7,056 nucleotides of DNA from Saprospiraceae bacterium (GCA_020437045.1 JAGQWV010000162.1:1-7056); one strand, 5' to 3'; positions 1 through 6,929 are shown, counted from the first letter of the stretch. Program-made: numbers and translations. Notes: generated by a model from the letters alone, not told the origin.

Positions 1-1
1 A

Positions 2-187
2 CCGACGGATGATGTGATAAATGGAAATATTAAAAAAGAAGCTAATCTCCATCTAATTGCCAAAAATCAAATCATGGGAGGAAATCTGATCCTGGATAGT
101 GGCTATTCTGTAGAGATGCAATCGGGATTTACGGTTATGCAAGGTGCGACACTCACGGTTCAGATCGATGGTTGTGGAAATCAATAA
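2..187 (+). CDS. C-terminal end of a probable secreted/surface protein (partial)
   Basis: An open frame enters from the left edge and ends at TAA (185-187), giving the last 61 residues of a protein whose start is outside the window. The visible part has a repetitive, beta-rich look: short strands of alternating hydrophobic residues (LHLIAKNQIMGGNLILDSGY) separated by Gly/Asn/Asp turns, then SGFTVMQGATLTVQIDGCGNQ-like ending with Gly-Cys four residues from the C-terminus. From memory of the family, this matches the style of the C-terminal 'N-x-I-x-L-x-P-G-F-x-A-x-x-G-x-F-x-A-x-I-x-x-C' stack domain found at the end of many large Bacteroidota extracellular proteins (NCBI calls one such family the 3-coathanger stack or GCX_COOH domain). 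The role of the full protein cannot be told from this tail. It is convergent with the trp operon and probably unrelated to it. The reading frame is confident; the domain assignment is moderate and rests on pattern memory, not a search. Confidence 0.7.
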   Translation, partial: PTDDVINGNIKKEANLHLIAKNQIMGGNLILDSGYSVEMQSGFTVMQGATLTVQIDGCGNQ

Positions 188-318
188 ATAACGAGGTCAG
201 AAAAACTTTATGGAAATAACTTGCAAACAACTCTTTAAGTAAGAAGTAGATCTTAGCAGTTAGAGTCAATATTCATACAGTAGATTTTAGTCTAAAGGTG
301 ATATACAGCTGGGAAATT

Positions 319-343
319 AGGACGAATTTTGGAGTCCTTTTTT
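319..343 (+). terminator. Possible weak intrinsic terminator
   Basis: AGGAC (319-323) can pair with GTCCT (334-338) around a 10-nt loop, and the right arm runs into a T-tract (338-343). Position 131 nt after the stop of the plus-strand gene would suit a 3' end. The stem is only 5 bp and the loop is large, so on its own it would be a poor terminator; a stronger one follows at 410-449. Confidence 0.3.
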
Positions 344-409
344 ACGTGTGATAAAATTTTCTGATATTCTGACGATCTTCCCATGGCAGAGTTATTACCC
401 ACTTAATGG

Positions 410-449
410 AGACAACTTATCATAAATTATTTGGTAAGTTGTCTTTTTT
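410..449 (+). terminator. Rho-independent terminator, plus-strand transcription
   Basis: AGACAACTTA (410-419) pairs perfectly with TAAGTTGTCT (435-444). In a plus-strand transcript the stem extends by a U-G wobble (420/434) and C-G and A-U pairs (421/433, 422/432), giving 13 bp around a 9-nt loop (423-431), followed directly by five more T (445-449). On the minus strand the 420/434 position would be an A-C mismatch and the hairpin is followed by CCATTAAG rather than a T-run, so it is oriented to stop transcription from the left. It most likely ends the transcript of the partial gene at 2-187, 223 nt after its stop codon. Confidence 0.8.
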
Positions 450-506
450 AAGAATCAGTTGCAATTCATATATGTGGATTCGAAAATCAATAGAAAAAAT
501 ATCAGT

Positions 507-1286
507 TTAATTTCCTCGTAACTGGGAAACAAATTCCTGTATAGAATTTTTCAAGGCATTTCCATGCTGCGATATATGCTTTATAAAAGCACTGCCGACG
601 ATAGCCCCCTGGGCAAATTGACATGCCTGATTAAAAGTTTGGTGGTTCGAAATCCCAAAGCCGATCAATCTCGGATTTTTTAAGTTCATGGCATTGATGC
701 GGGCAAAATAATCAAGTTGCGCATTGGTGATTTCTGATTTTGCACCGGTAATAGATGCATTAGATACCATATAAATAAATCCACCGGCTAATTCATCGAT
801 CTTTTTCACCCTGGCCTCAGAAGTCTGTGGTGTGATCAGAAATATAATATGTAATCCCGATTTTTCAATTTTCTCTTGTAACTCCAGTTCATAAATATCT
901 ACCGGTAAATCAGGAATAATAAGTCCATCAATACCAACAGCTACACAAGCATTCAAAAACCGGTCTACACCATATTGCATCATTTGATTCAGATATCCCA
1001 TAAAGAGAAGGGGAATCTGCGTTTTGGAGCGAATGACTTTCAACTGATTAAATAACACATCGAGTGTCATCCCATTTTTGAGCGCTTGACTTCCGCTTTC
1101 CTGAATCGTGGGTCCATCGGCCATAGGATCAGAATAGGGCATTCCGATCTCAATGACATCCACTCCTGCCCGATCCAGTGCCAGAATTATTTCTTCGGTA
1201 TCATTAAGCTCAGGAAACCCGGCAGTAAAATAGATATTGAGAATCTCTCCTTTTTTCTTCTGAAACATTTGGTCTATACGGTTCAC
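507..1286 (-). CDS. trpA: Tryptophan synthase alpha chain (TrpA)
   Basis: TrpA cleaves indole-3-glycerol phosphate to indole and glyceraldehyde 3-phosphate in the cytoplasmic alpha2-beta2 tryptophan synthase, passing indole to TrpB through a tunnel. The 259 residues form a single TIM barrel of normal length. Visible landmarks are YFTAGFP (19-25), the catalytic Glu46 in DVIEIGMP (43-50), PYSDPMADGPTIQ (50-62) with catalytic Asp57, the loop-6 segment SNASITG (175-181) with Thr180-Gly181, GFGI (209-212) and VGSAF (230-234). Glu46 and Asp57 correspond to Glu49 and Asp60 of the Salmonella enzyme. The start is GTG at 1286, overlapping the trpB stop as GTGA; Met7 is the next possible start, but MNRI- is the usual beginning of relatives in this group and the 4-nt overlap supports it. 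Loop 6 has Asn176 where Salmonella has Arg179. The gene is last in the operon; no clear minus-strand terminator follows. Confidence 0.97.
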   Translation of the reverse strand: MNRIDQMFQKKKGEILNIYFTAGFPELNDTEEIILALDRAGVDVIEIGMPYSDPMADGPTIQESGSQALKNGMTLDVLFNQLKVIRSKTQIPLLFMGYLNQMMQYGVDRFLNACVAVGIDGLIIPDLPVDIYELELQEKIEKSGLHIIFLITPQTSEARVKKIDELAGGFIYMVSNASITGAKSEITNAQLDYFARINAMNLKNPRLIGFGISNHQTFNQACQFAQGAIVGSAFIKHISQHGNALKNSIQEFVSQLRGN

Positions 1287-2464
1287 GATTCCATTTTTTT
1301 TATGTACGTACTTAAATCTTTGTCTCCCCGACCGGAAAGATTGATGACAATAACATCCTCCGGTCGGTACTTAAGGTAGCTCATCGCAGCGAAAGCGTGA
1401 GCTGATTCCAATGCGGGAATAATTCCCTCCAGACGGGTCAGTAAAAAAGCGGCCTCCAGGGCCTCAGCATCGGTAATACTTATTGCCTCAGCCCGCCCGG
1501 TGTCGATAAGATGGGCATGCAATGGTCCGATACCCGGATAATCAAGACCAGCAGAAATTGAATAGGGCTCTATGATCTGTCCATCTTCCGTCTGCATCAG
1601 CAAGGTGCGACTACCATGGATGATACCCTTGGTACCCAAGACACTGGTTGCTGCAGATTCTCCTGAATCGACGCCAAGTCCTGCTGCTTCTACCGCCACA
1701 AGACGAACCTGATCCTCATCTAGATAATGATAGTACGCACCGGCGGCATTACTCCCCCCTCCCACACAGGCCATAATAATATCCGGATTTTCGGAACCGG
1801 TTTGCTCTTTCAGTTGCCATTTCATCTCTTCACTGATCACCGATTGAAAGCGGGCAACCATGTCCGGATAAGGATGAGGCCCCACCACAGACCCAATAAT
1901 ATAATGAGTGTCATTGGGATTATTTATCCAATCCCGAATCGCCTCGTTTGTGGCATCTTTTAGGGTCTTGCTACCGCTGGTCGCAGGAACTACTTTCGCT
2001 CCCAGCATTTTCATCCGTGACACATTAGGGGCCTGTCTGGCAATATCAATCTCCCCCATGTATACGATGCATTCCAATCCCATCAATGCACAGACCGTTG
2101 CAGTTGCCACACCATGTTGTCCGGCACCGGTCTCGGCAATAATTCTGGATTTGCCCAGTCTTTTTGCCAGTAAAATCTGCCCGATCGTATTATTGATTTT
2201 ATGCGCTCCGGTGTGGTTCAGATCTTCTCTTTTGAGATAAATGTGCGCATTAAAATGCAGGGATAGTCTCTTTGCATAGTACAGAGGTGTTGGCCTGCCG
2301 ACGTAATTTTTCAACAACTGCTGCATTTCATCCTGAAAATCCTTCTCTTCCATGATTTCCAGATATCGCGATTTTAATTCTTCAATATTGCTATGCAACA
2401 TTTCCGGAATAAAAGCTCCACCAAATTCACCATAGAAGCCCCTGCCATCAACCGAATAATGCAT
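1283..2464 (-). CDS. trpB: Tryptophan synthase beta chain (TrpB)
   Basis: TrpB is the PLP-dependent subunit that condenses indole with L-serine to give L-tryptophan and water, acting in the complex with TrpA encoded immediately downstream. The 393 residues match the usual length (about 390-400). It opens with YGEFGGAFIPEML (11-23), the typical TrpB N-terminus. The PLP Schiff-base lysine is Lys89 in HTGAHKINN (84-92); Glu111 in AETGAGQHG (110-118) is the catalytic acid/base; GGGSNA (235-240) binds the cofactor phosphate; Asp308 in SAGLDYPG corresponds to Asp305 of Salmonella; GIIPALESAHA (347-357) and SGRGDKD (377-383, Ser377 near the PLP ring nitrogen) are intact. This is the TrpB1 type, linked to TrpA. 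The ATG at 2464 lies inside trpF, giving a 17-nt overlap, and the gene ends in a GTGA overlap with trpA, so translation of F, B and A is probably coupled. Confidence 0.98.
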   Translation of the reverse strand: MHYSVDGRGFYGEFGGAFIPEMLHSNIEELKSRYLEIMEEKDFQDEMQQLLKNYVGRPTPLYYAKRLSLHFNAHIYLKREDLNHTGAHKINNTIGQILLAKRLGKSRIIAETGAGQHGVATATVCALMGLECIVYMGEIDIARQAPNVSRMKMLGAKVVPATSGSKTLKDATNEAIRDWINNPNDTHYIIGSVVGPHPYPDMVARFQSVISEEMKWQLKEQTGSENPDIIMACVGGGSNAAGAYYHYLDEDQVRLVAVEAAGLGVDSGESAATSVLGTKGIIHGSRTLLMQTEDGQIIEPYSISAGLDYPGIGPLHAHLIDTGRAEAISITDAEALEAAFLLTRLEGIIPALESAHAFAAMSYLKYRPEDVIVINLSGRGDKDLSTYIKKMES

Positions 2465-3056
2465 ATTTAAATTTTTGAATTAGATTAATATTTTTAAAAC
2501 CCGGATCTATTTCAAACCGACTGTTGATATCAATACCCACCCATTGAGGATGACTAAAAGATTTTAATTCATCTACACTGTCAATGTGAATACCTCCACT
2601 CAATAAAAAGGGTGTCTGTCCTGTGTACTGCTGCAAAACTCCCCAATCAAAAGATTTTCCTGTACCTCCAGGTAAAATACCTTTGGTATCAAACAAAAAA
2701 TAATCGCAATGACCTTCATAGGGAATCGTATCCTCAAAATTAAAATTACGATCCACCGAAAAACTTTTAATCACCAAAAGATTTCGACGACGATAATGAT
2801 CGCACTGCTCGGGAGTCTCGATACCATGAAATTGTAATCCATCCAATTGGAAGGTCTTTATTTTCTTGATGATAAAAGTATCCTCTGCATCAACAAAAAC
2901 GCCGATTTTTTTGGCCACCACTTCACTTAAATCCGGTGGATCATCAACGTAACGGGGAGAACGTTCGTAAAAAATAAAACCCATCCAATCCGGGCCAATA
3001 CGCTGAACCTCCTCAATATTATCCTGATACTTCATACCACAAACCTTAAATATCAT
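2448..3056 (-). CDS. trpF: Phosphoribosylanthranilate isomerase (TrpF)
   Basis: TrpF performs the Amadori rearrangement of N-(5'-phosphoribosyl)anthranilate to CdRP, the third step of the pathway. The 202-residue single TIM barrel is of normal length for a stand-alone enzyme. Key elements: catalytic Cys6 in KVCGMK (4-9) as general base, GFIFYERSPRYV (26-37), LDGLQFHG (71-78), Asp123 in the FDTKG segment (122-126) as general acid followed by GGTGKSFDW (130-138), and the phosphate-binding SGGI (153-156) and GIDINSRFE (174-182) loops. The last of these differs from the more widespread DVSSGVE form, which from memory is a Bacteroidota habit. Its ATG shares one base with the trpC stop (TAATG), and its last 17 nt overlap trpB. 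It is separate from trpC, unlike the TrpC-TrpF fusion of E. coli. Confidence 0.96.
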   Translation of the reverse strand: MIFKVCGMKYQDNIEEVQRIGPDWMGFIFYERSPRYVDDPPDLSEVVAKKIGVFVDAEDTFIIKKIKTFQLDGLQFHGIETPEQCDHYRRRNLLVIKSFSVDRNFNFEDTIPYEGHCDYFLFDTKGILPGGTGKSFDWGVLQQYTGQTPFLLSGGIHIDSVDELKSFSHPQWVGIDINSRFEIDPGFKNINLIQKFKYALFG

Positions 3057-3856
3057 TATTTGCGGTTTTTTAATTCTAAAATAGCTTGTCGAAATTCAGC
3101 ACAAGCAATTCCGGGCATCTTTGTTTTCATAAAATTCTCTCCGACCAAGAAGCCTTCAAAACCCGCGTCAATCAATTTTACTACAGCGGCCGGATCACTC
3201 AACCCACTTTCCGAAATCCGAATAAAATCATCAGGCAACTGGTGCAGAAGTTTGATAGATGCATCTAAATCAACCTCAAAGGTCTTTAAATTCCGATTGT
3301 TAATTCCAACAATGTTGATGTATTCATTGATTTTAGGAAGTTGACTATCCGTATGCATTTCCAGAAGAACTTCCATACCCAATGAACGGGCTGTGCGACT
3401 CAAATGCAATACCTCCTTTGAATCCAAGACCTCAGCAATGAGTAGTATCAAATCAGCACCAGCACTTTTTGATTCGATCAGTTGAAATTCATCAATAATA
3501 AATTCCTTTCTTAATAATGGGACCTGTACAGAGCCTCGGGCAACCTTAAAATCTGCCAATGATCCACCGAAATATTGCGAATCAGTTAATACCGAAATCC
3601 CGGCACATCCCGCTTCTTCATAACCTTCCACTACCTGAGGCACCAAGGCATCATTGTAAATATTGCCTTTTGATGGTGATCTGCGTTTAAATTCAGCGAT
3701 GATACCTACGGGTGCTTTATGCCGAATAGCTTGAGACATCGAAATAACCGGTCTTTCGAAAAACTCAGAGCGCTCTAATTCACGAACAGAGATATGTTTT
3801 CTTTGCTCTGCCACCTCCTTTTTCTTGGTCTCTATGATCTTTTGTAATATATCCAT
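3056..3856 (-). CDS. trpC: Indole-3-glycerol phosphate synthase (TrpC)
   Basis: TrpC decarboxylates and closes the ring of CdRP to indole-3-glycerol phosphate, the substrate of TrpA. The 266-residue protein is a stand-alone TIM barrel with the family's short N-terminal helical extension (1-47). Catalytic and binding motifs are all present: AEFKRRSPSKG (54-64) with Glu55 and Lys57, LRKEFI (115-120) with the general-acid Lys117, LLEMH (164-168) with Glu166, GINNRNL (184-190), SESG (215-218) and the phosphate-binding VGENFM (238-243). The N-terminus MDILQKIIETKKKEV is the normal beginning of the family, so the ATG at 3856 is well supported. It follows trpD after 18 nt and ends in a TAATG one-base overlap with trpF, consistent with translational coupling of two consecutive barrel enzymes. 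Confidence 0.97.
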   Translation of the reverse strand: MDILQKIIETKKKEVAEQRKHISVRELERSEFFERPVISMSQAIRHKAPVGIIAEFKRRSPSKGNIYNDALVPQVVEGYEEAGCAGISVLTDSQYFGGSLADFKVARGSVQVPLLRKEFIIDEFQLIESKSAGADLILLIAEVLDSKEVLHLSRTARSLGMEVLLEMHTDSQLPKINEYINIVGINNRNLKTFEVDLDASIKLLHQLPDDFIRISESGLSDPAAVVKLIDAGFEGFLVGENFMKTKMPGIACAEFRQAILELKNRK

Positions 3857-3876
3857 CCTTCTGTAGGTATCCTTCT
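3857..3876 (-). promoter_or_regulatory. Duplicated Shine-Dalgarno-like sequence before trpC
   Basis: On the minus strand AGAAGGAT occurs twice between trpD and trpC, at 3876-3869 (starting in the trpD TAG stop) and at 3862-3855 (running into the trpC ATG). The first copy has its purine core about 13 nt from the start, longer than ideal; the second abuts the ATG and is too close. This is the only clear Shine-Dalgarno-like sequence in the operon; the other gene starts are AT-rich, as is usual in Bacteroidota. Whether either copy is used is uncertain. Confidence 0.35.
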
Positions 3877-4864
3877 AGTTTTCCAATGCGCGTTTTAAAC
3901 AGTCATATGCCTTTCCTCCATCCAATGATTCTTTGGCTTCGGCGATGCAATCTACAAAGGAACGATCCGGATCAAAGCGTTGAATAGCTAAGCCTGCATT
4001 GGCATAGATCACATTTCGCTGTGCCTCAGTACCTTCCCCTTTAAGAATAGTCAAAAATATTTTGGCTGCTTCCTCTACAGTATCACCCCCATGCAAACCT
4101 TGAGGATCTATTTGGACAAAACCCAGGTCTTGCGGAGTCACAAATAAATCGTCTTTTTCCGTACGAAAGCTAAACCGATCCGTGAGGGAAATTTCGTCAT
4201 AACCATCCAAATTAAAAATCACGGCAAAAGGATTAAGGTCTTCCTGTAATATATATTGATAGAGTCTTGAAAGGTTCATATCAAATACTCCTAAAAAATG
4301 CCGTTTCGGACGGGAAGGGTTTACCAATGGCCCGAGCATATTAAAAAAGGTTTTCATTCCCAATGCCCTACGTACCGGTCCGACAGCTTTCATGGCCGGA
4401 TGAAATAAAGGCGCATGTAGGAAGACCATATCCGCATAGTCAAGACGTCTTTTTATTTCATCAATATCATTGGTAAACTGGTATCCCAAATGCTCGAGTA
4501 CATTGGAGGATCCGCTCACCGAAGAGACCCCATAATTGCCATGCTTCGTGACCGGATATCCAGCGCCCGCCACCACAAAGCTGGTCAGTGTGGAAATGTT
4601 AAAGGTATTTTTACTATCACCTCCGGTACCTACGATATCAATCGTATCCCGGCCCTCCAAATCTATCGGGATACAAAGCTGCAAAAGGGCATCTCTGAAA
4701 CCGTGTAATTCATCTTTGGTAATCGGCCGCATCTTAAATACCGTAAGAAACGATGCTAATAACGCATCATTGAATTTACTTTCACTAATTTCTAATAAGA
4801 TCGTTTTGGCCTCGTTGCGACTTAAACGTTTCTGCTCAAATAAATCCTCTAAAACCTTTTTCAT
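3875..4864 (-). CDS. trpD: Anthranilate phosphoribosyltransferase (TrpD)
   Basis: TrpD transfers phosphoribose from PRPP to anthranilate, giving N-(5'-phosphoribosyl)anthranilate, the second step. The 329 residues match the normal length (about 330-345) for the stand-alone enzyme. The N-terminal helical domain (about 1-70) is followed by the PRPP-binding GTGGDSKNTFNIST (79-92), then KHGNYGVSSVSGSSN (107-121), the anthranilate-binding GPVRRALGMKTFFNMLGPLVNP (162-183, with Arg165 near the substrate channel) and Asp223-Glu224 in GYDEIS, the Mg-binding acidic pair. KHGNYGVSS replaces the KHGNRAVSS form of proteobacteria, which I recognise as a Bacteroidota style. The ATG at 4864 lies 15 nt after the trpG stop. 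The gene is not fused to trpG, in contrast to the E. coli TrpGD protein. Pyrimidine-nucleoside phosphorylase and TrpD2-like relatives are less likely given motifs and context. Confidence 0.97.
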   Translation of the reverse strand: MKKVLEDLFEQKRLSRNEAKTILLEISESKFNDALLASFLTVFKMRPITKDELHGFRDALLQLCIPIDLEGRDTIDIVGTGGDSKNTFNISTLTSFVVAGAGYPVTKHGNYGVSSVSGSSNVLEHLGYQFTNDIDEIKRRLDYADMVFLHAPLFHPAMKAVGPVRRALGMKTFFNMLGPLVNPSRPKRHFLGVFDMNLSRLYQYILQEDLNPFAVIFNLDGYDEISLTDRFSFRTEKDDLFVTPQDLGFVQIDPQGLHGGDTVEEAAKIFLTILKGEGTEAQRNVIYANAGLAIQRFDPDRSFVDCIAEAKESLDGGKAYDCLKRALEN

Positions 4865-4879
4865 TATTAATATATTTTA

Positions 4880-5500
4880 TCAGGCCAGTGAACGATTATT
4901 CTTTCTTTCAAATAATTGCTCCTGATATTTTACTGAGTAGTTGAAAAAATTCTTCAAAATCGTCTTGCCATCCGGAGTGAGAATACTTTCGGGATGGAAT
5001 TGAACCCCCCGTACATTATATTCCTTATGTCTGAGGGCCATAATAGTGTCGGTATGATCTTCGGCAATAATCTCCAAGCAATTTGGAAATTTATCTTTCT
5101 CCACAATCCAAGAATGGTATCGTCCGGCAGGAAATTGCTGAGGCAAACCCTCAAATAAAACATCTGGCTTGGTAACCCTGATTTCCGTAGCGACCCCATG
5201 AAAGACCCGATCCAGATTATGTAAGGTTCCTCCAAAGGCCTCTCCGATAGCCTGATGACCAAGACATACACCAAGAATAGACTTTGTTTTGTAATAGGTA
5301 CTAATGACCTCAGGTGTAATGCCTGACTCCGAAGGGATACCCGGTCCGGGCGAAAGAACAATTATGTCATAGAGTTCAACCTCATTGAGAGGAATGGCGT
5401 CATTTCTAAAAACATCAACAGGATAATTCACAATCTCCCGGATATATTGTACCAAATTATAGGTAAATGAATCGTAGTTATCAACCACTAGAATTTTCAT
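4880..5500 (-). CDS. trpG: Anthranilate synthase component II, glutamine amidotransferase (TrpG)
   Basis: TrpG hydrolyses glutamine and channels ammonia to TrpE for anthranilate synthesis. It is a class I amidotransferase of 206 residues, slightly longer than the usual 190-200 because of a short polar C-terminal tail (about 192-206). The complete triad is visible: Cys79 in GVCLGHQ (77-83), His169 and Glu171 in VQFHPES (166-172). SPGPG (50-54) forms the oxyanion strand and GRYHSW (126-131) is the usual partner-side motif. It starts at ATG 5500, only 5 nt after the trpE stop, and is followed by trpD after 15 nt. The same family serves p-aminobenzoate synthase (PabA), and in some bacteria one subunit is shared between both; its position between trpE and trpD makes the tryptophan role primary, but dual use cannot be excluded from this window. 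Confidence 0.96.
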   Translation of the reverse strand: MKILVVDNYDSFTYNLVQYIREIVNYPVDVFRNDAIPLNEVELYDIIVLSPGPGIPSESGITPEVISTYYKTKSILGVCLGHQAIGEAFGGTLHNLDRVFHGVATEIRVTKPDVLFEGLPQQFPAGRYHSWIVEKDKFPNCLEIIAEDHTDTIMALRHKEYNVRGVQFHPESILTPDGKTILKNFFNYSVKYQEQLFERKNNRSLA

Positions 5501-5505
5501 AGATA

Positions 5506-6903
5506 TTAATTTAATTGTTCGGCTAATATCAGTGCCCGCTTCAAAGCACCAAGTTTATTATTTACCTCCTGAAGCTCACTTTCTTCAACACTGGCAGAGA
5601 CAATTCCTGCTCCGGCCTGTCGATAAAGCGTATTATTAATACTCAGAAAAGACCGGATAATAATGGCATGAAGTACATCACCATTGAAGTTCAAAAACCC
5701 AATTCCCCCTCCATAGAAAGAACGGTTTATATTTTCATATTTATTGATCAACTCAATTGCTTTATATTTAGGAGCACCGGACAAGGTACCGGCCGGAAAA
5801 GTATCTCCAAATATCTGAATAGTGTTAGCACCCTGATCAAGTTCTCCGGTCACCTTAGACACCAGATGGATGACATGACTAAAATATTGTATTTCTTTAA
5901 GCACTTGTACGGTTACATTATGACAATGACGTCCCAGGTCATTTCTTGCCAGATCTACCAGCATGACATGTTCCGCATTTTCTTTGGGGTCGGCAATAAG
6001 TTTTTCCGCATTGGCCGCATCCTCCTCATCATTTCCCGTCCTTTTATACGTACCAGCAATAGGATTTACCTGAGCAATTTTGCCTCTAACCAACAACTGA
6101 TGCTCCGGTGAACTTCCAAAAATACGGTATGAACCGTAGTCGAAATAATATAAATAAGGAGAAGGATTTATGGAGCGAAGAATCCGGTATACTTTAAAAT
6201 CATCCCCTTTAAATTCCTGCTTAAATTGTCTTGATAACACAATTTGAAAAACATCACCTATCTGACAGTGATACTTTCCTTTCGTCACCAGATCCTTAAA
6301 TTCAGCATCCGTCAGATTACTGGATTCATCTCCAACCAGTTTAAATTCGTAGTTTGGAATGTGATAATCAAAAATGATTCTTTTTATTTTTTCCAGTTGC
6401 GACTCCTCTCCTTCAAGATGATTCTCAATCAAATAAATCTCCTCGTTAAAGTGATTAATATTAATTAAATAACGGTAAAAGATATAATGAAGGTCGGGTA
6501 TCTTTGTCTTATGTTTTTCTTCCGGAAATTTAATGGTGTCGAAATACTTCACCGCATCAAAATTAGTATGACCAACGAAGCCATTGACAGGTGCACCGCT
6601 ATCTTTGTTAACCTCTATTTCATTCATAAAGGATTTAAAGATCTCGGTAATCTCCATCGGACGAGTCAATGTCATTTCTTTAATTTCTCCTCCAGGATAG
6701 CTCAGTGTAACCAATCCATCAATGACTTTTATAGAAGCTAATGGTTCAAACCCAATAATAGAATTACTATTTTCCGACGACCGGTAATCATTACTTTCTA
6801 ATAAACAGGGTGATAAAAACCGATCGCGAATTTTGAGAAAAATTCCCACCGGAGTAACCACATCACTCAACATTTTCGCGCATTCAGTAATAACTTTTTT
6901 CAT
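5506..6903 (-). CDS. trpE: Anthranilate synthase component I (TrpE)
   Basis: TrpE converts chorismate plus ammonia supplied by TrpG to anthranilate and pyruvate, the committed step. The 465 residues comprise an N-terminal regulatory domain (about 1-185) and the chorismate-binding domain (about 195-462). LLESND (34-39) is the tryptophan-binding feedback motif, with Ser37 equivalent to the serine whose mutation relieves inhibition in enterobacteria, so feedback inhibition is probably kept. Catalytic-domain landmarks are GDVFQIVLSRQF (216-227), NPSPYLYYFD (246-255), GSSPEHQL (263-270), EHVMLVDLARNDLGR (311-325), FPAGTLSGAPK (369-379), YGGGIGF (397-403) and AGAGIVSASVEESELQE (430-446). PIAGT (281-285), with Ala283, marks anthranilate synthase rather than PabB, where the same position is lysine (PIKGT). 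The ATG at 6903 is preceded by an AT-rich stretch without a Shine-Dalgarno sequence. The gene is first in the operon, 26 nt after the T-run of the attenuator-like terminator. Confidence 0.98.
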   Translation of the reverse strand: MKKVITECAKMLSDVVTPVGIFLKIRDRFLSPCLLESNDYRSSENSNSIIGFEPLASIKVIDGLVTLSYPGGEIKEMTLTRPMEITEIFKSFMNEIEVNKDSGAPVNGFVGHTNFDAVKYFDTIKFPEEKHKTKIPDLHYIFYRYLININHFNEEIYLIENHLEGEESQLEKIKRIIFDYHIPNYEFKLVGDESSNLTDAEFKDLVTKGKYHCQIGDVFQIVLSRQFKQEFKGDDFKVYRILRSINPSPYLYYFDYGSYRIFGSSPEHQLLVRGKIAQVNPIAGTYKRTGNDEEDAANAEKLIADPKENAEHVMLVDLARNDLGRHCHNVTVQVLKEIQYFSHVIHLVSKVTGELDQGANTIQIFGDTFPAGTLSGAPKYKAIELINKYENINRSFYGGGIGFLNFNGDVLHAIIIRSFLSINNTLYRQAGAGIVSASVEESELQEVNNKLGALKRALILAEQLN

Positions 6904-6929
6904 TTATAGATACTTTAAACGTATTGCGT

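Larger units (their letters stand above)
188..506. other. Convergent intergenic region, no gene supported
   Basis: This stretch of about 320 nt separates the plus-strand partial gene from the 3' end of trpA. It is AT-rich and has no open frame with a credible start or recognisable product. It contains a strong plus-strand terminator hairpin near its middle-right (410-449) and a weaker hairpin with a T-run at 319-343. I see no convincing Bacteroidota-type promoter (TTTG near -33 with TAnnTTTG near -7), no tRNA, and no obvious intrinsic terminator reading out of trpA on the minus strand. Confidence 0.7.

Noticed and set aside
319..343. Bacteroidota-type -7 element near GAATTTTG
   Set aside because: It resembles TAnnTTTG in all but the first base, but no TTTG-like -33 element lies at the right distance and there is no gene for it to serve.
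410..444. Bidirectional terminator shared by the left gene and trpA
   Set aside because: The stem reads in both directions, but on the minus strand it is followed by CCATTAAG rather than a T-run and has an A-C mismatch, so I call it for the plus strand only.
1908..2240. 110-codon plus-strand frame opposite trpB
   Set aside because: It is antisense to the PLP-binding region of trpB, and the translation has no recognisable features.
4536..4925. 129-codon plus-strand open frame opposite trpD/trpG
   Set aside because: It lies antisense to clearly conserved trpD and trpG codons, its translation is low-complexity and unlike any family, and it crosses the trpG/trpD junction. It is a shadow frame.
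4954..5361. 135-codon minus-strand frame overlapping trpG in another phase
   Set aside because: It is the same strand as trpG but out of phase; trpG has the full amidotransferase triad, so the overlapping frame is fortuitous.
5668..6111. 147-codon plus-strand open frame opposite trpE
   Set aside because: It is antisense to the conserved catalytic domain of trpE and its translation shows no domain. It is explained by trpE codon usage.
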